Positions 21,590 through 33,003 of a stretch of DNA of 64,000 nt are shown piece by piece. Made by a program: the position numbers and the translations under genes. The stretch covers positions 35,926,774 to 35,990,773 of the forward strand of contig OY294049.1 of the NCBI GenBank assembly GCA_958510825.1, in the 5' to 3' direction. Numbering within the stretch: the first letter of the stretch is position 1; every line of letters begins with the position of its first letter. This DNA comes from Brachypterus glaber. Lineage: Eukaryota > Arthropoda > Insecta > Coleoptera > Kateretidae. The notes beneath the pieces are model-generated. The model ran no database searches, was not told the DNA's origin, and was given only the letters and a program-made list of their open reading frames with translations.

Positions 21590-21870
21590 GCAACCTCTCA
21601 GCGTGCCCTACGAGAGTCAACGTCCCTCGCGAGGGTTGTTCGTGAGTCGGTCAGTGCAGATAGAAGTCATTTGGCCAGTTTTCTGATAAGAGCAATGAAT
21701 CATTAGAAAATGCGGCAACGGCATAGGGTGGTCACTAAGGAGCGGAACCGGAAGGTTGCTAGCAGAGCAGTGGACACAATTTCCGGAGCGCAGGCCTATA
21801 AAGAAGCTGTCACCGGGGGCCCCTGCGACCGATCTAGGATGACCAATGGTTGTTTAAGATCCGGGCCGAG
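21590..21870. other. Non-repetitive GC-rich island, intergenic
   Basis: It is unique within the window and rich in G and C (for example 'cctcgcgagggttgttcgtg'). No open frame or RNA gene can be supported. Confidence 0.35.
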
Positions 21871-22121
21871 AATTTTGATGTTATAATATTCAAACTCTCT
21901 CTACTATTGCCCTTTCCACTGTCCGTTCGATATTTCATTGTCCAACTTTGAAATTGCCCTACATTTGATTTTTAGTTCATAATTGAGTCTTTAATAATTG
22001 TCAAAGCCCAAATACGAGGCCTAAATTTCCTGCAAGGATAAGACTTTACATGCTTATAGATACATAAAAAATAAATAGTTAGGTAAAATTTCAGTTCCCG
22101 GAACTTACTTTAATTGATTAT

Positions 22122-22378
22122 GGGAGGCATAGCGTAGTGGCTAGCGCGTATGGATAGCAAGTCTACTATCGTGAGTTCGATTCTCACTGGCGCCGATTTG
22201 CCTTTTTCAGTTAATTAATAATTGAAATTTGGCGAAGGCGATAAGTGAAACGGACACTCCCTAGAAACTGGTTCGAAAGTCAGTATAAGCCGGTGGTTCC
22301 CTCTACTACTAGCCCACACAAGTCCTGGACTTAGGGGATGCTTAATTAAGTAGAATAGTACGAGGTTAAACAAACATG
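22122..22378 (+). mobile_element. tRNA-derived SINE, copy 1
   Basis: The head (22122-22194) looks like a tRNA. It has an A box TAGCGTAGTGG at 22130-22140, a perfect match to the pol III consensus, and a B box GTTCGATTC at 22175-22183. A body of about 180 bases follows, with 'ggcgaaggcgataagtgaaa', 'actggttcgaaagtcag' and 'ggggatgcttaattaagtag'. The same head and body occur in reverse at 60760-61015. Pol III would transcribe it, and movement would need a LINE partner. Confidence 0.9.
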
Positions 22379-22576
22379 TAAAAATTACGAATTTTGACAT
22401 ACGTCAATTCACGATTTGGCAACATTGCACCTAACTATGGTTCGTGTCAAGTGTCATATCATGTCAAAATAAAAATAACTTTTTTTGTGTGGCCAAGGGC
22501 TGTGTATTGTGATGTGTTGACTGCGCTTTACTGTAAAATTGAAATATTTTGATGTTTTGTTGTTAATTTTTACGGA

Positions 22577-22995
22577 TTTAACATGGTGTAAAATACTCAT
22601 GGTGTATTACACAATGTGTATTGAACCTATCAGAATAGTTTTTCAGTAAGATTATCGAGTTGTTTTTGAGGTATGTATTTATACTAATAATATTGTAAAG
22701 CAATCGAGCAGATCCAAGTTTAAAGTATAGTAACCTAAAGCCTGGAGTCTCATAGAACAGTGTGACCCCAGACTAGTAATTTAATGTGGATTTTTGTTAA
22801 ATACCTTTATTTCCATGAAAAAGTTTTAAGACACCTTTAAGCTGTAGTTTTAAATAAATACATTTAATTAATATTATACAGTGTTTTTATTATACATTCC
22901 AAATGTTATGTTGATCTTCAGAAAAACAAAAAAAAAACGTCACTTTTCTTAAGATAAGATAGAGGCATTTAGCACGTTAGCATTGTTGTGACGTT
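22577..22995 (+). repeat. Direct repeat D1, copy 2
   Basis: Second copy of the repeat at 21062-21470, with scattered substitutions and small indels. The SINE lies between the copies. Confidence 0.8.
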
Positions 22996-23417
22996 TACGA
23001 TAATACAAAAATTGTTAGCGAATAATTATTTTGATCAAAATTAACAAATAAACTTATTAGGCAGTTTTTCATTATTTCTTTTCATCATTTTGCACTTTTT
23101 TTTAAACAAAACCATATTATTCTCATTTAGCCCAAAACTCACCTTTAAAACGATGCCATTCTTTATCAAACTTATTCAAAGTTTTCAGCTGAGATCGTTT
23201 TTAAAGGTAATATCTCTCTTAAAACGGATTTAAAACAAAACATATTGGTTTAAAAAATTAAAATATAGTTTTTAATTTTTTTTTTTCTTAGGTTAGAACG
23301 TGTCGTTGGGATTTACATCCTTAAACCTTGGTAAAATTTGGTACACATAATTTTCACATAATTTGGATTTTTAGGGGTAGTCTCTAAAATCTAATTTTTA
23401 AGCACCACCTTAATGTA

Positions 23418-23950
23418 CAGTGGTGGCATTAAATATCGGGACAAACAATTTTTCATAAATTATAGTGGATGGTTAAGCAATTTTTAATTATATAAGAAAA
23501 ACCGATAAACACAAGGTGCAGTTGCCGTATACTAGGAATTTTTTTTCGCTTACCTCAGTTCGAGTCTTTAGTAATGAACTCTTAAACTCAAATCCATTTG
23601 CAGTAGAAAATTTATAAAACCTTGTGAGTTTTTAGCTGTACTGAAGAGTAAAATTAGGTGTGTGTTTTTTTAATGAATATTAAACATATATTCTTTACCC
23701 ATATAGTACAATTTTAATCCAAAGATTATCAATTTTATTATTATTTAAATATAACAACATTTGTGTAAAATTTAATGAATATATATTTATCAATAAACAT
23801 TCATTTATTAATTTAATATTTTTTGACAGTAAAGTAACCAGAAGTAACCTAGTTTTTAATTTTTAAAATAATCCCATGTTAATCCATGAAAAAAATATAA
23901 AAATGACACCAATTTTTTTGAGGTTGTCCCTATATTTAATGCCACGACTG
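23418..23950. mobile_element. Tc1/mariner-like miniature element
   Basis: CAGTGGTGGCATTAAATATC on the left and the complementary 'atatttaatgccacgactg' on the right end, with TA on both sides. These ends have the usual form of Tc1-type terminal repeats (CAGTGGTGGC...). The interior of 533 bp is non-coding. Confidence 0.85.
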
Positions 23951-23952
23951 TA

Positions 23953-24590
23953 CCTACACTGCGATCGCATTCTGCATGCATCTTAAGTAGCTAACCTCCT
24001 CTATTAATTCTCTTTAAATAATTTAATTTAATTAATTCAATTAAAAGTGCAAAATAAAAGGAATACAAAACAGCCGACGACTTGCATATTAAATCATGAT
24101 TTAAGTTTAAATAAATCTAAATAAATAACCATAGACAATAAAATTACTATAATTATTTATAATTATGTAATTATTAATTAATAATCTTTCAATCAATTAA
24201 GATAATATAAAACTATAATGTAGAAACAGCATCAATTGGAAGACATATTTTACAATTTATTATCTGTATTAATATAACATAACATAAAAAATTACAATTA
24301 ATATTACTATAATTATAATTTACTAAGTTTTCAACAATACATAACTCGATACAAAATTTTTGGGATACCTAGTTTGGGTAGCTAAATTTAAATCTGCCAA
24401 AAAACATTTTTTTGGCTTTGGTTGGCCAAATGTTGTCTGTCACAGTTATAATGGCATTTTGGTGAAAATAATTTCACGTGTGGTAAAAAAAACACGAAGG
24501 TTATTTTTTACACTCGTTTGAATTATATTTATAATCGTAATTTCCTGAGTGCAATTTTTTCAAGGGTTCAAGTGAAATCTGACCCTAGTT
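23953..24590. other. AT-rich intergenic DNA, nothing recognised
   Basis: I see no gene or element boundary. Confidence 0.4.
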
Positions 24591-24597
24591 TTCTTTA

Positions 24598-24733
24598 GGC
24601 TTGTTCGAGATTCGAGTTCAGAACTGTTCAGAACTGGTTCTGACCAATGGAGGTTTAATCCTTATCACCATGTGACTTTAAATAACCAATAAACAGTAGT
24701 CCAGAACTGATTCTAGCGTATCCCGAACAAAGC
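24598..24733. mobile_element. 136-bp miniature element with GGCTTGTTCG ends
   Basis: The left end GGCTTGTTCGAGATTCGAG and the right end 'ctagcgtatcccgaacaaagc' are imperfect inverted repeats. They extend inward through 'ttcagaactg' and 'cagaactgatt'. Confidence 0.6.
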
Positions 24734-24837
24734 TTTCCTCTACGTACTCGCATTGCAGAGAGACGTGTTCTCCCCCCCTGTAACGCTATTTTCCTATACC
24801 ATTAACATGGGGGTAACACTCCAAAAAAATCTAAATC

Positions 24838-25440
24838 CACCCCCTGAGGGGTGGGGGGTAGTTTTCGTGAAAATTTGTATATTAGGGTTTTTGGGTTGAT
24901 GAAAGTGAATCTGATTATAAAAAATTCTTACCCACCCCCTAAGGGGCAGGGGTAGTTTTCTTGAAAATTTATATATTGGGGTTTTTGAGGTCGCTAAAAC
25001 TGAATCTTACAATAATTTTTTTCCTATTTCACCCCCTGATGGGTGGGGGTAGTTTTTGTGAAAATTGGTATATTGAGGTTTTTAAGGTTGCTGAAAGAGA
25101 ATATGATAATGGGTAATTCCATGGTAACTGACGTTACAGCCGCAGAAAAAATGACACTTTCTGTTAGATATTTTATATTATTATTAAAGATTGTTTGTTA
25201 TTTATTATTTTTAAAGACAGTTTGTGAAAAAATGATAATATAATAAAATATTTAAAAGAAAGTGTCATTTTTTATGCGGCTGCAATGTCAGTTACTATGG
25301 AATTGCTTAATAAAAAAATTCCTCCACCCCCTAAGGGGCGAGGGGTAGTTTTCGTGAAAATAAGAGGCGGGGGGTAGTTTTCGTGAAAATTGGTATATTT
25401 TTAAGGTTGCTAAAAGTGAATCTGATAATAAAAAATCCAT
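24838..25440 (+). repeat. 96-bp minisatellite, interrupted by an insertion
   Basis: Units of about 94-98 bp start at 24838, 24932, 25030 and 25325. Each has ACCCCCTgaggGGTGGGGG, then 'tagttttcgtgaaaattg', then a 'ggtttttgaggttgctgaaa'-like stretch. The large last gap is caused by the element at 25111-25308. A shortened unit follows to about 25440. Confidence 0.85.
25111..25308. mobile_element. 198-bp miniature element inserted in the minisatellite
   Basis: Terminal repeats of about 52 bp start GGGTAATTCCATGGTAACTG and end with the complement (GGAATTGCTT). AAT is found on both sides (25108-25110 and 25309-25311), while uninterrupted minisatellite units have a single 'gataataaaaa'. This gives a 3-bp target duplication by direct comparison. 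The open frame at 25043-25243 is spurious. Confidence 0.85.
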
Positions 25441-25449
25441 TTTATGCTC

Positions 25450-25920
25450 GGAGGTGAAAAATGGAAAAGCTCTTTTAGTGGGCAGTGTATTTTAGTATAT
25501 TTTATGCGGCGGTGCAGTCCGACACTGCATGCGTCTACCCTACTAGCTTTGTGGCCACCGCGCAGAGCTCAGTATTGAATCCCAAACCCCCGCTGTGTGC
25601 TAATTTTAAACAAAAATCTATGTCAAAAAAATAACTTAAGTAATAAAATAAATTGAAGCGTGTTTTCATCTCAATTTGCCATCCCCAAAGTTTTAATAAG
25701 ATAGAAATAACAGCACATTTCAAGCACATTTTCAGGCGTTGTTTAGGCCATTATTTTTACAATTTGCAGTTATTCTGATGGATAATTTGCAATATCATAA
25801 AAGAATCATAACCCCTCCGACGATGATAGACATTCAAACGAGACAACGTAGTGGAGGTGTGTCACCAAAGAAAATGAAAAGTAACTGCTTATCATATGAG
25901 ACATTTTCATTAGGGTGGAA
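25450..25920. other. Intergenic DNA with a short unrecognised reading frame
   Basis: The frame 25739-25951 (+) contains MDNLQYHKRIITPPTMID and has more varied codons than its surroundings, but its end lies in the inverted repeat that starts at 25924. I recognise no domain. It could be a decayed exon or chance. Confidence 0.25.
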
Positions 25921-25923
25921 TAT

Positions 25924-26576
25924 TTTTTTCTACGACTGCTTTAGAATGTAAGTAAATACACTCACTTTTCAAACACAGAATGAAACCATTCTAGCTCTAG
26001 ATACTGTATGAATTTCCGTATCAAGTGAATGAGCACATTTAGTGCCATCTCTTGTTTATAAAAGTAAAGAAAACTGTAGCAAAATTAGCAAAAATATATA
26101 TATTTTACCATGAAACATTGAATAATTTAATGCAATTTAAAGTTTTGCGTTAAAATTACATAAAGTTTATTAGTTTTTCTTAATATTTGACCAGTTTTTT
26201 ATCAATTTAGTTCAAAAAATTAAAACTGCTCCATCTATTGTTTTTATTTTTGCATTATAACTTATAAATATGTGCTAAAATTAATTAAAAATCTTTTTTA
26301 AGTACTGATTTGATAAAATTATTAAATAACATTAATTGCTTTATTTCAAAATATGTGTTTTGTTGCATTTACAATGTCGAGCCACAAAAAACATTGTTTT
26401 TAACCTTGTCCGCAGTTTAAAGCCATACATTGTTTCATATTTGCAGTCGAAGAAAAAGTATAGTATACAACACGTATGGACTCGCGGGACCGTCATACTC
26501 GCCTACCGGCTCGTATGACAAACTTTCCGCTAGCCCGGAATATTGTCTATTCCATACTAGTTATAGAATATACTAT
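25924..26576 (+). repeat. Inverted repeat I1, left copy
   Basis: About 650 bases occur in reverse complement at 30107-30824. Both end in a compact inverted-repeat core with GC-rich centre ('actcgcgggaccgtcatactc'), flanked by 'cgtatgga' and 'ggaatagac'-type arms. The two copies face each other across 3.5 kb. Confidence 0.8.
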
Positions 26577-26857
26577 TTAAGAACATTTTCTAATGTTTTC
26601 ATTTTCAGTAAATCTCACACATTTTTTTAAGAGTTTTTTTTTATCTTTTCCATTTTAGAAAATCTCCTTTTGAATACCACACATTTTTTAAGGATATTTC
26701 CTAGGGTTTCCATTCTAGGAAATCTTTTGAATACCATATGTTTTTAAATCCATCACATATTTTAAGAACATTTACTACTGTTTCCATATTATAATTTCCA
26801 GGCGGAAATTGCTTCTCACCGACGTTTATAACGAACAATTCTATAAGTTGCTCTATA

Positions 26858-27533
26858 CAGGATAACTCAGAAATAGGGTACAAGATTTTAAGGGGTGATT
26901 CTATCCACAAATCGCTTTTTAAGAGAGCTACGGGCTGTTTTTAATGTAGAATCAACCTTCAGTATTTAAATTTTTCTTGGTCCATTTTTTAGTTCCTATT
27001 TTTGATACTTGGAACGTAAAATTTCCTCTTAAATTCCAATTTTCTCCAAAAGGATTGGCCCTACGCTGTTACATAAAGAGTACATTTTATATGTATTTTT
27101 AACTAAGGGCATATCCACATAGTACATAACAATGCGATGCCGTGATTGGCTTGATGTGCCGCTAATGTATCTTGTAAGCCAATCACGACCTGTCATTCTT
27201 ATGTTTTATGTTCTTATGCAAGCTTTTGGGGCAAAAAGGTGACATCGTTCCCCCATTTTGCACGTCCCTAATGAAAATTACCAAATTACCAATTATTACC
27301 AAAAATTACATGGAAGGATAGCCTTTATCAGTGTAAAGGCATGTGCAAAAAATTGTTACTGTGGTTTATAGCGTTCCAGAGATATTAAATAAAAACTACT
27401 TCTCAGATATACCCTTAGGAGGGTCGTAGCTCCCTTAGGGCTCATTTTCGGAACTTTATAGGAACTTTTTTTTCATAGTTTTGAACCTAGAATCACTCCT
27501 TAAAATTTTGTACCCTATTTCTGAATCACCCTG
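26858..27533. mobile_element. TA-target element with CAGGGTGATTCAG ends
   Basis: The left end CAGGATAACTCAGAAATAGG and the right end 'cctatttctgaatcaccctg' are inverted copies, flanked by TA. The family is related to 20313-20978. It is split by a second miniature element at 27105-27230. Confidence 0.8.
27105..27230. mobile_element. Miniature element M2, nested copy
   Basis: It runs from 'gggcatatccacatag' to 'atgcaagcttttggg'. Inside is a hairpin, 'cgatgccgtgattggcttg' against 'aagccaatcacg'. The same family is found at 60564-60700 and, disrupted, at 28275-28728. Confidence 0.75.
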
Positions 27534-27991
27534 TATAAAAAAAATAATTAAAAGAAAATTACACATACGATTTCCAATGGATGAAGGCTCTGCAGGGCTT
27601 CTATATAAAGTGAGCTGGGAGCATTAAGTTAAGCAGGACTAGATCCGAATGCTGCTCACAACTCAAAAAGGATGTAAGGTATAAAAATTTTAGGAAAAGA
27701 AAAAAAATGGCTGATCTTCTATCTCTCAGAAAAAAAATATATATATATCCCAGCCTAATAATCATATAGTTATATTCACACCCTATAGAATCATTTATTT
27801 CGCCCCTTACGGTTATGAGGTGCTTGAAATAACTTTAAAGTTATTATAATTTTGTTTTACACCTTTAATATGAGCCTATTTCATATGCATTGCTTGTAAA
27901 GTTTTTAGAAAATGTATTCAACTTTCACAGAAAAGTTGATTATGCACAGTGGGCATAGAAAAACTAAGATTTAGATACTAAAAGAGGAAAA

Positions 27992-28265
27992 ATGCATTTA
28001 AAAAAAAATGGCGATAAATTGATTTTTTTGAAAACCTTTCAGACAAATAACACGAAAAAGTTCTTAAAAACCTTCGTCTTGGGTACTGCTCTGTACGGTT
28101 GCGAAACTTGGACAATAGTAGGGGCGGATAGGAAAAATAAGACTCCTTTAAAATATGGTGTTATAGGAGAATCCTGAAGATAAAATGGTCAGAGAGTGTT
28201 TTGGAGAGAATTGGGGAAAACGTTTTTTGTGGAAGGGACTGGTGGGTCATACACTAAGGCGCAAG
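27992..28265 (+). pseudogene. RTE-like LINE reverse transcriptase C-terminal fragment, frameshifted
   Basis: One frame reads FVLGTALYGCETWTIVGADR (from about 28073). After a frame change it continues CYRRILKIKW, then SVLERIGEN, and later GLVGHTLRR. The order LYGCETWT, then CYRRxLKIxW, then GHxLRR is typical of the C-terminus of RTE-type and related LINE reverse transcriptases. The catalytic part is absent and the frames are broken, so this is a relic. Confidence 0.8.
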
Positions 28266-28274
28266 ACAGAGGCT

Positions 28275-28728
28275 TGCATAAATAGCATAATACATAATAT
28301 ACGATGCCGAGATTTGCTTGATGTATTCAGGGTCGTAGCTATGGTGGGGAGGGGGTGAGGGGGAGCATCCCCTCAACCCATCTTGAAAAGTTATATATTT
28401 CAATGATCCAAAAGAAAAGTTGTATATCTTATAATCTTGAAAAGTTGTAAATGTCATTGATCCAAAACAAAAGTTATTTTATTTATAGATTCAAAATACA
28501 GAAGTCGTATATTGTATCGTATATTCAATATACAAAAGTTGTATATTTCACGAAAAGGTAAGGAACTTTTTGCTTTAATCATTAACTTTCTTCTCGAGTC
28601 TTTTTAGGCTAAAAAAAGTTATAATTTTTTACCTTCTCCCCCGCCCCTCCACAAAATCTTCTTCGCTGCGGCCCTGGATGTATGTATCTTGTGCGCAGGC
28701 TTATAACGTTATGTTAGGCTCACATAGA
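28275..28728. mobile_element. Miniature element M2, copy disrupted by a hAT-type insertion
   Basis: The flanks of 28328-28676 ('cgatgccgagatttgcttg' to the left, 'gtatcttgtgcgcaggctta' to the right) match the two halves of the M2 hairpin element at 60564-60700. This copy was therefore split by the inner element. Confidence 0.7.
28328..28676. mobile_element. hAT-type miniature element with 8-bp target duplication
   Basis: It begins CAGGGTCGTAGC and ends GCTGCGGCCCTG. The flanks GATGTATT (28320-28327) and GATGTATG (28677-28684) agree at 7 of 8 positions, as expected for the 8-bp duplication of hAT elements. CAGGG ends are also usual for hAT. The interior is AT-rich with repeated 'aaaagttgtatat' units and no transposase. 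A damaged relative lies at 7045-7735. Confidence 0.88.
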
Positions 28729-28729
28729 G

Positions 28730-30106
28730 CTCTCTAGATAGCGCCTTAAATATATTCTAAGAGCGAGATAAAAGTAAGAAGACAGGTAGACAGGTCTAGA
28801 TAGGAATACTGCTCACTAATAATAAAGGATGCAGGGTTTAGAAATTTTAGGGAAATGAAATAATTGGCTTTATATTTATAGGATGGGATGGAGAGCTGCG
28901 CAGCGCCTGAAACGAGTACTAGATTGTTATAATTTATTGTTACGGAATAAGGTATTTTCCTGTTTTAAGACCCACTGTGTGATTAAAGAAAATGGAATTG
29001 TACTTAAACTTAATGGAGTCCATAAATCGTATAATTTCGAGACCCGACTTAACCACTTTTTTAATGATATTTTGTATTGTATTTTGTTGGTATTGGTGTA
29101 TTATTCGGTCGGGTAATTTTTTAATAACTTATTTTTATTTTCGTTTTCAGGGAATATAAATCCTAATTATGTACCTACTCTTACTTTAGTTAAATTCATG
29201 TACAGGATATTTATTCCTGTACCTACCTTTCTTTTATAATCTTTTGCGTTTCGTTGCTTTAAGAGAAAATGCAATATAGAGAGATTTTTTACGATGCGGC
29301 GATTTATAGTATTTCACTTTAGAAATTTTTTGATTATATTTAAAAATGATTTTTACTATCTAGTCTACTATAGTATAAAATACTTACCTGTACAGTCCCA
29401 AAACGACTCTTAACTGGTAAAAAAATAAATAGATAAATTAATAAATAAACAAACAAAAAACAATCAAACAAACAAATAACTTTATGAACTGTTAATAAGT
29501 TTACCTTTGTACATTATAAAATTTTTACTAGAGACTCTAGTACATGGGATTTTGCCGAGAAAAAAGTTTTTACCACTTTTAATAAAAATATCTAAAAAAA
29601 AGGTTGTGATATAAATACACATTTTTGAGGGGTTCTAAAAATATATACACTAAATATTGCTACGTCATGGAATAAAATACAGTGCCACCACCATTAAAAA
29701 AGTTCATGTCATCTACAGCTTATAGGGAGATCTAGTTTTCGATAGGGGTTATATTCAACAAAAATATGGAATCATAATTTTGTCGTCACACATTTTAACC
29801 GACTTTTTCATTAAAAACTTTCTTGATCTTTTTTTCATTTTCAGCTTTATTATTTGAATCTATTCTATAGATAATCTTAAACTTAATTTAAAAAAAAGTT
29901 TTACAATTTATTTTGTCACAATTAAAATTTGCAAATATGGCGAAGGCGCCAACACAATAAATTAAAATTTAAAAAATATATTTTCTACAACTTCTTCTTT
30001 CTGTTTCAGAATTGAAAATACGTTATTTCCTCCCTGGGGGAAGTATTGCTATATAGTTTCTATTATTAATGAAGTATATAGTCTGTAGTTATATTTTTCA
30101 CACAGA
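28730..30106. other. AT-rich intergenic DNA, nothing recognised
   Basis: Part of 28750-28870 resembles 27590-27720 (an 'aatactgctcac' / 'aaaggatg' stretch), which may be LINE 3' sequence. No gene is visible. Confidence 0.4.
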
Positions 30107-30824
30107 ATAGTATATTCTATAACTAGTATGGAATAGACAATATTCCGCGCGAGCGGAAAGTTTTGTCATATGAGCCGACAGGCGAGTATGACGGTCCCGC
30201 GAGCGCGGAATGACTATTCCATACGTGTTGTAGACTATACTTTTTCTTCGACTGCAAATATGAAACAATGTATGGCTTTAAACTGCTGACAAGGTTAAAA
30301 ACAATTTTTTTTGTGACTCGACATTGTAAATGCAACAAAACACATATTTTTAAATAAAGCAATTAACGTTAATTATTAATTTTATCAAATCAGTACTTAA
30401 AAAAGAATTTTATTTTATTTTAGCACATATTTACAAATTATAATGCAAAAATTGAAGGTTATGTCAAATTGTTGTGACAGATATCAGGTTTAAATATTTA
30501 AGAATGGATGAAGCAGTTTTAATTTTTTGAACTAAATTGATAAAAATCTAGTCAAATATTAAGAAAAACTAAAAAAAATATATGTAATTTTAACGCAAAA
30601 CTTTAAATTGCATTAAATTATTCAATATTTCATGGTAAAATAAATATATTTTTGCTAATTTTGCTACAGTTTTCTTTAGTTTTATAAACAAGAGATGACA
30701 CTACATGTGATCATTCTAACAATCGATACGGAATATTCATACCGTATTTAGAGCTAGAATGGATTCATTCTGTGTTTGAAAAGTGTGTGTATTTGCTTAC
30801 ATTCTAAAGCAGTCGTAGAAAAAA
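30107..30824 (-). repeat. Inverted repeat I1, right copy
   Basis: Reverse complement of 25924-26576, with additional bases. The end near 30107-30245 is itself an inverted repeat around 'gcgagcgcgg', like a miniature element of about 135 bp. Confidence 0.8.
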
Positions 30825-31126
30825 CACTTTATGTTAGCTATAATTACAACAAGAAAAATAGCAGTTAAAATATGTAGTATATATTAAATTATTTATTCCA
30901 AAAAACATAGAAACTATTATATTAAGTATTAAAACAATTCATCGGTTAAATAATAAACATTCATGCTCCGGCAAAGAAATTTTCTAAAAGGCCTTTTAAA
31001 ATGTTTAAAGTCTTTAAACAATAGGGCAGTACACGCCTCAAGGGAATAATTCATATCTGTTGTTTGGAAGTTGGTACACATGCATGCATTAGTTCAAGTC
31101 AGTGAAGAATTGTCAAAAGATGCTCC

Positions 31127-31198
31127 TAATTTGAATTTTGAGGTTATATCTGTTGACAATTGTAACTGTTAACATATATAACCTCAAAATTCAAATTA
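31127..31198. repeat. Hairpin of about 72 bp
   Basis: 'aatttgaattttgaggttat' pairs with 'ataacctcaaaattcaaatt' around a 28-base loop. Confidence 0.75.
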
Positions 31199-31254
31199 AT
31201 TATATTTAATAATTAATTAATAATTAATTAATAAGTATAATTAACATTTAATAA

Positions 31255-31652
31255 TTATAATTGTTGAACGTCGAACAAAACAGTTATTTTATACACTGTT
31301 GAAATAAGCAACAAAGGTATACCACTACAAAAATAGCCTTCGAATAACCTTGATGGGGAAAAGTTAGCGATCTCAGACAAAGTAAGATGATAGTCTATCT
31401 GCTGCCCAATTTTAGGGTATTTATACATCAAAGGCGCGGAATCCAGATAATCCACATTGGAACAAATAAAAAAAATAAAAGGACTAAAGACCGATATGTA
31501 ATATTAGTAATTGCTCCTACTAAATAATTCATAGGAAATTTAGGATTGTTGATCCAGTTATACAGTTGGGAATACTGAAGTGGGGTTTTAATATTTAATT
31601 TTGCTAGTGTCACAACGGTGTTCGTTTCTGGAGGGAACATGTTCGCGTACAA
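31255..31652 (-). pseudogene. Two overlapping open frames, unrecognised
   Basis: On the - strand 31652-31428 contains NTVVTLAKLNIKTPLQYSQL, and the overlapping frame 31455-31255 contains DSAPLMYKYPKIGQQIDYHL and ends at TAA. Codon use is more varied than in nearby noise, and the two frames join across a one-base shift, so this could be a decayed coding sequence. I recognise no family. Chance remains possible. Confidence 0.25.
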
Positions 31653-32119
31653 GGACGGAGCCAGGATTTTATTTTGGGAAGGCTCACTTTAATTTTCTCT
31701 ATTAAATATTATAAATTATAATTAGTAATGAATAAAAACTCGAAAAAAATCTGTTTGGACTTTTTACTACGTAATTTTGAATAAAAAAATATATAAAAGA
31801 AGAAAGTTTGTTGTTCTGCAAACCACTTATTTATTATTGAGTGGCTAATCGAGTGCATATAGTGCGAAGTAGGGTTATTGGGTAGTAGGGATGTTATGGA
31901 GTAGGGTTGTTATAGAGTAGAAATGTATAAGAAGAGGAATAAGAAGAATATTATAGAGCAGAGATATTATGGAGTAGGGAATTTAGGGAGTAGAGAAATT
32001 GGGTAGCAGAGATGTTAAAAACTTTCACATTATAATTATGCCAGTAAAATAACGATCCCTTGATATATTGTAACTGATTATTTCGGGGACCTTGTTCCTT
32101 ATCCACAGCTACGTCCTTG
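31650..32119. mobile_element. Element with CAAGGACGGAGCC ends and GTAGGG minisatellite core
   Basis: The left end CAAGGACGGAGCCAGG and the right end 'cagctacgtccttg' form inverted repeats. At 31867-32015 the interior is a degenerate array of 'gtagggatgttatgga' units of about 20 bp. No coding sequence is seen. Confidence 0.6.
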
Positions 32120-32560
32120 ATCACAAAAAAATGTTATCTTGCGAAGTGAATGCTACATCTCTCCGGGATAAAACTATTTCTTTAAATATTTTCGATATGG
32201 GTGGATAGAGCTTGGAAATAAGGGCGATGTGGTACACGTACTACAGGTGTGTTCCTAATATAGCGAAGTGTTTCCAGAATCCTTGGGGACTCGGGAAATG
32301 GATTGGAAAACTTCCATCCATTGATTTGTATTCGCTTTGCGTTTCCACCACTGTACTCACATATTCACCGACCAGTTTATATATATGCTCGTAGTTTTCG
32401 CCGTTCCCGTGTTTTTTCACGTCTCACCTGCTTGTTCCACTTTCCATGATGTCTGTTTTATCAAATATCATAGGCCTGCTATATTCTGCTTATTATACTA
32501 TTCACAGCGTCTTGAATTTTCCAAAATCGCCAAAAAAAGTCCTAGACAATAGTAGTTTTC
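32120..32560. other. Intergenic DNA, nothing recognised
   Basis: Short open frames are present (for example 32212-32394) with no recognisable motif. Confidence 0.35.
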
Positions 32561-32576
32561 GTAACGAGTAAGCGAC

Positions 32577-32660
32577 TTTAGTCCTTAGTGCACGAGAATG
32601 AAGTTTTTTTGACGACGCGAAGCGAAGTCAAAAAATCATTCGAGTGCACTAAGGACCTAA
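32577..32660. repeat. Hairpin repeat with GCGAAGCGAAG loop
   Basis: 'gtccttagtgcacgag' is matched by 'cgagtgcactaaggac', with an inner 'tttttttgac' against 'gtcaaaaaat' around gacgcgaagcgaa. It is probably a small foldback element. Confidence 0.7.
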
Positions 32661-33003
32661 GAACTTGTCGCAAACGAGTTGCGAACATTTTTCGTTCGAT
32701 CTACAGTCCAGAAATGCATTTTTCTTTATTTCGTGTACACTAGGTCATACGAAAAAAAAATCTTGGATACAAATGTGTGTCAAAATAAGAAACTTTGAAA
32801 AAGTCCGTCTGTCCGTTCGTCCATTCGTCCGATGTCACGTTTTTTCTGGACACGAAAAAAGCTGAAAGAACATTTCGATTAAAGTAACTTTTTAAGGAAA
32901 AATTACCTTTATTATAAAGATCAATTCTACCAATTTTGAAAGTAATCCCCCGGAAAACAAAAATGTTATGGGGTGTTACACTTTTAAAAAAATAGAAAAA
33001 AGC

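Noticed and set aside
22122..22194. Functional tRNA gene
   Set aside because: The acceptor stem does not close properly and the sequence is part of a 250-bp repeat with a second copy, so it is a SINE head.
21062..22995. LTR retrotransposon bounded by the D1 direct repeats
   Set aside because: No TG...CA ends, primer site, polypurine tract or coding body; the spacer holds a SINE and unique sequence.
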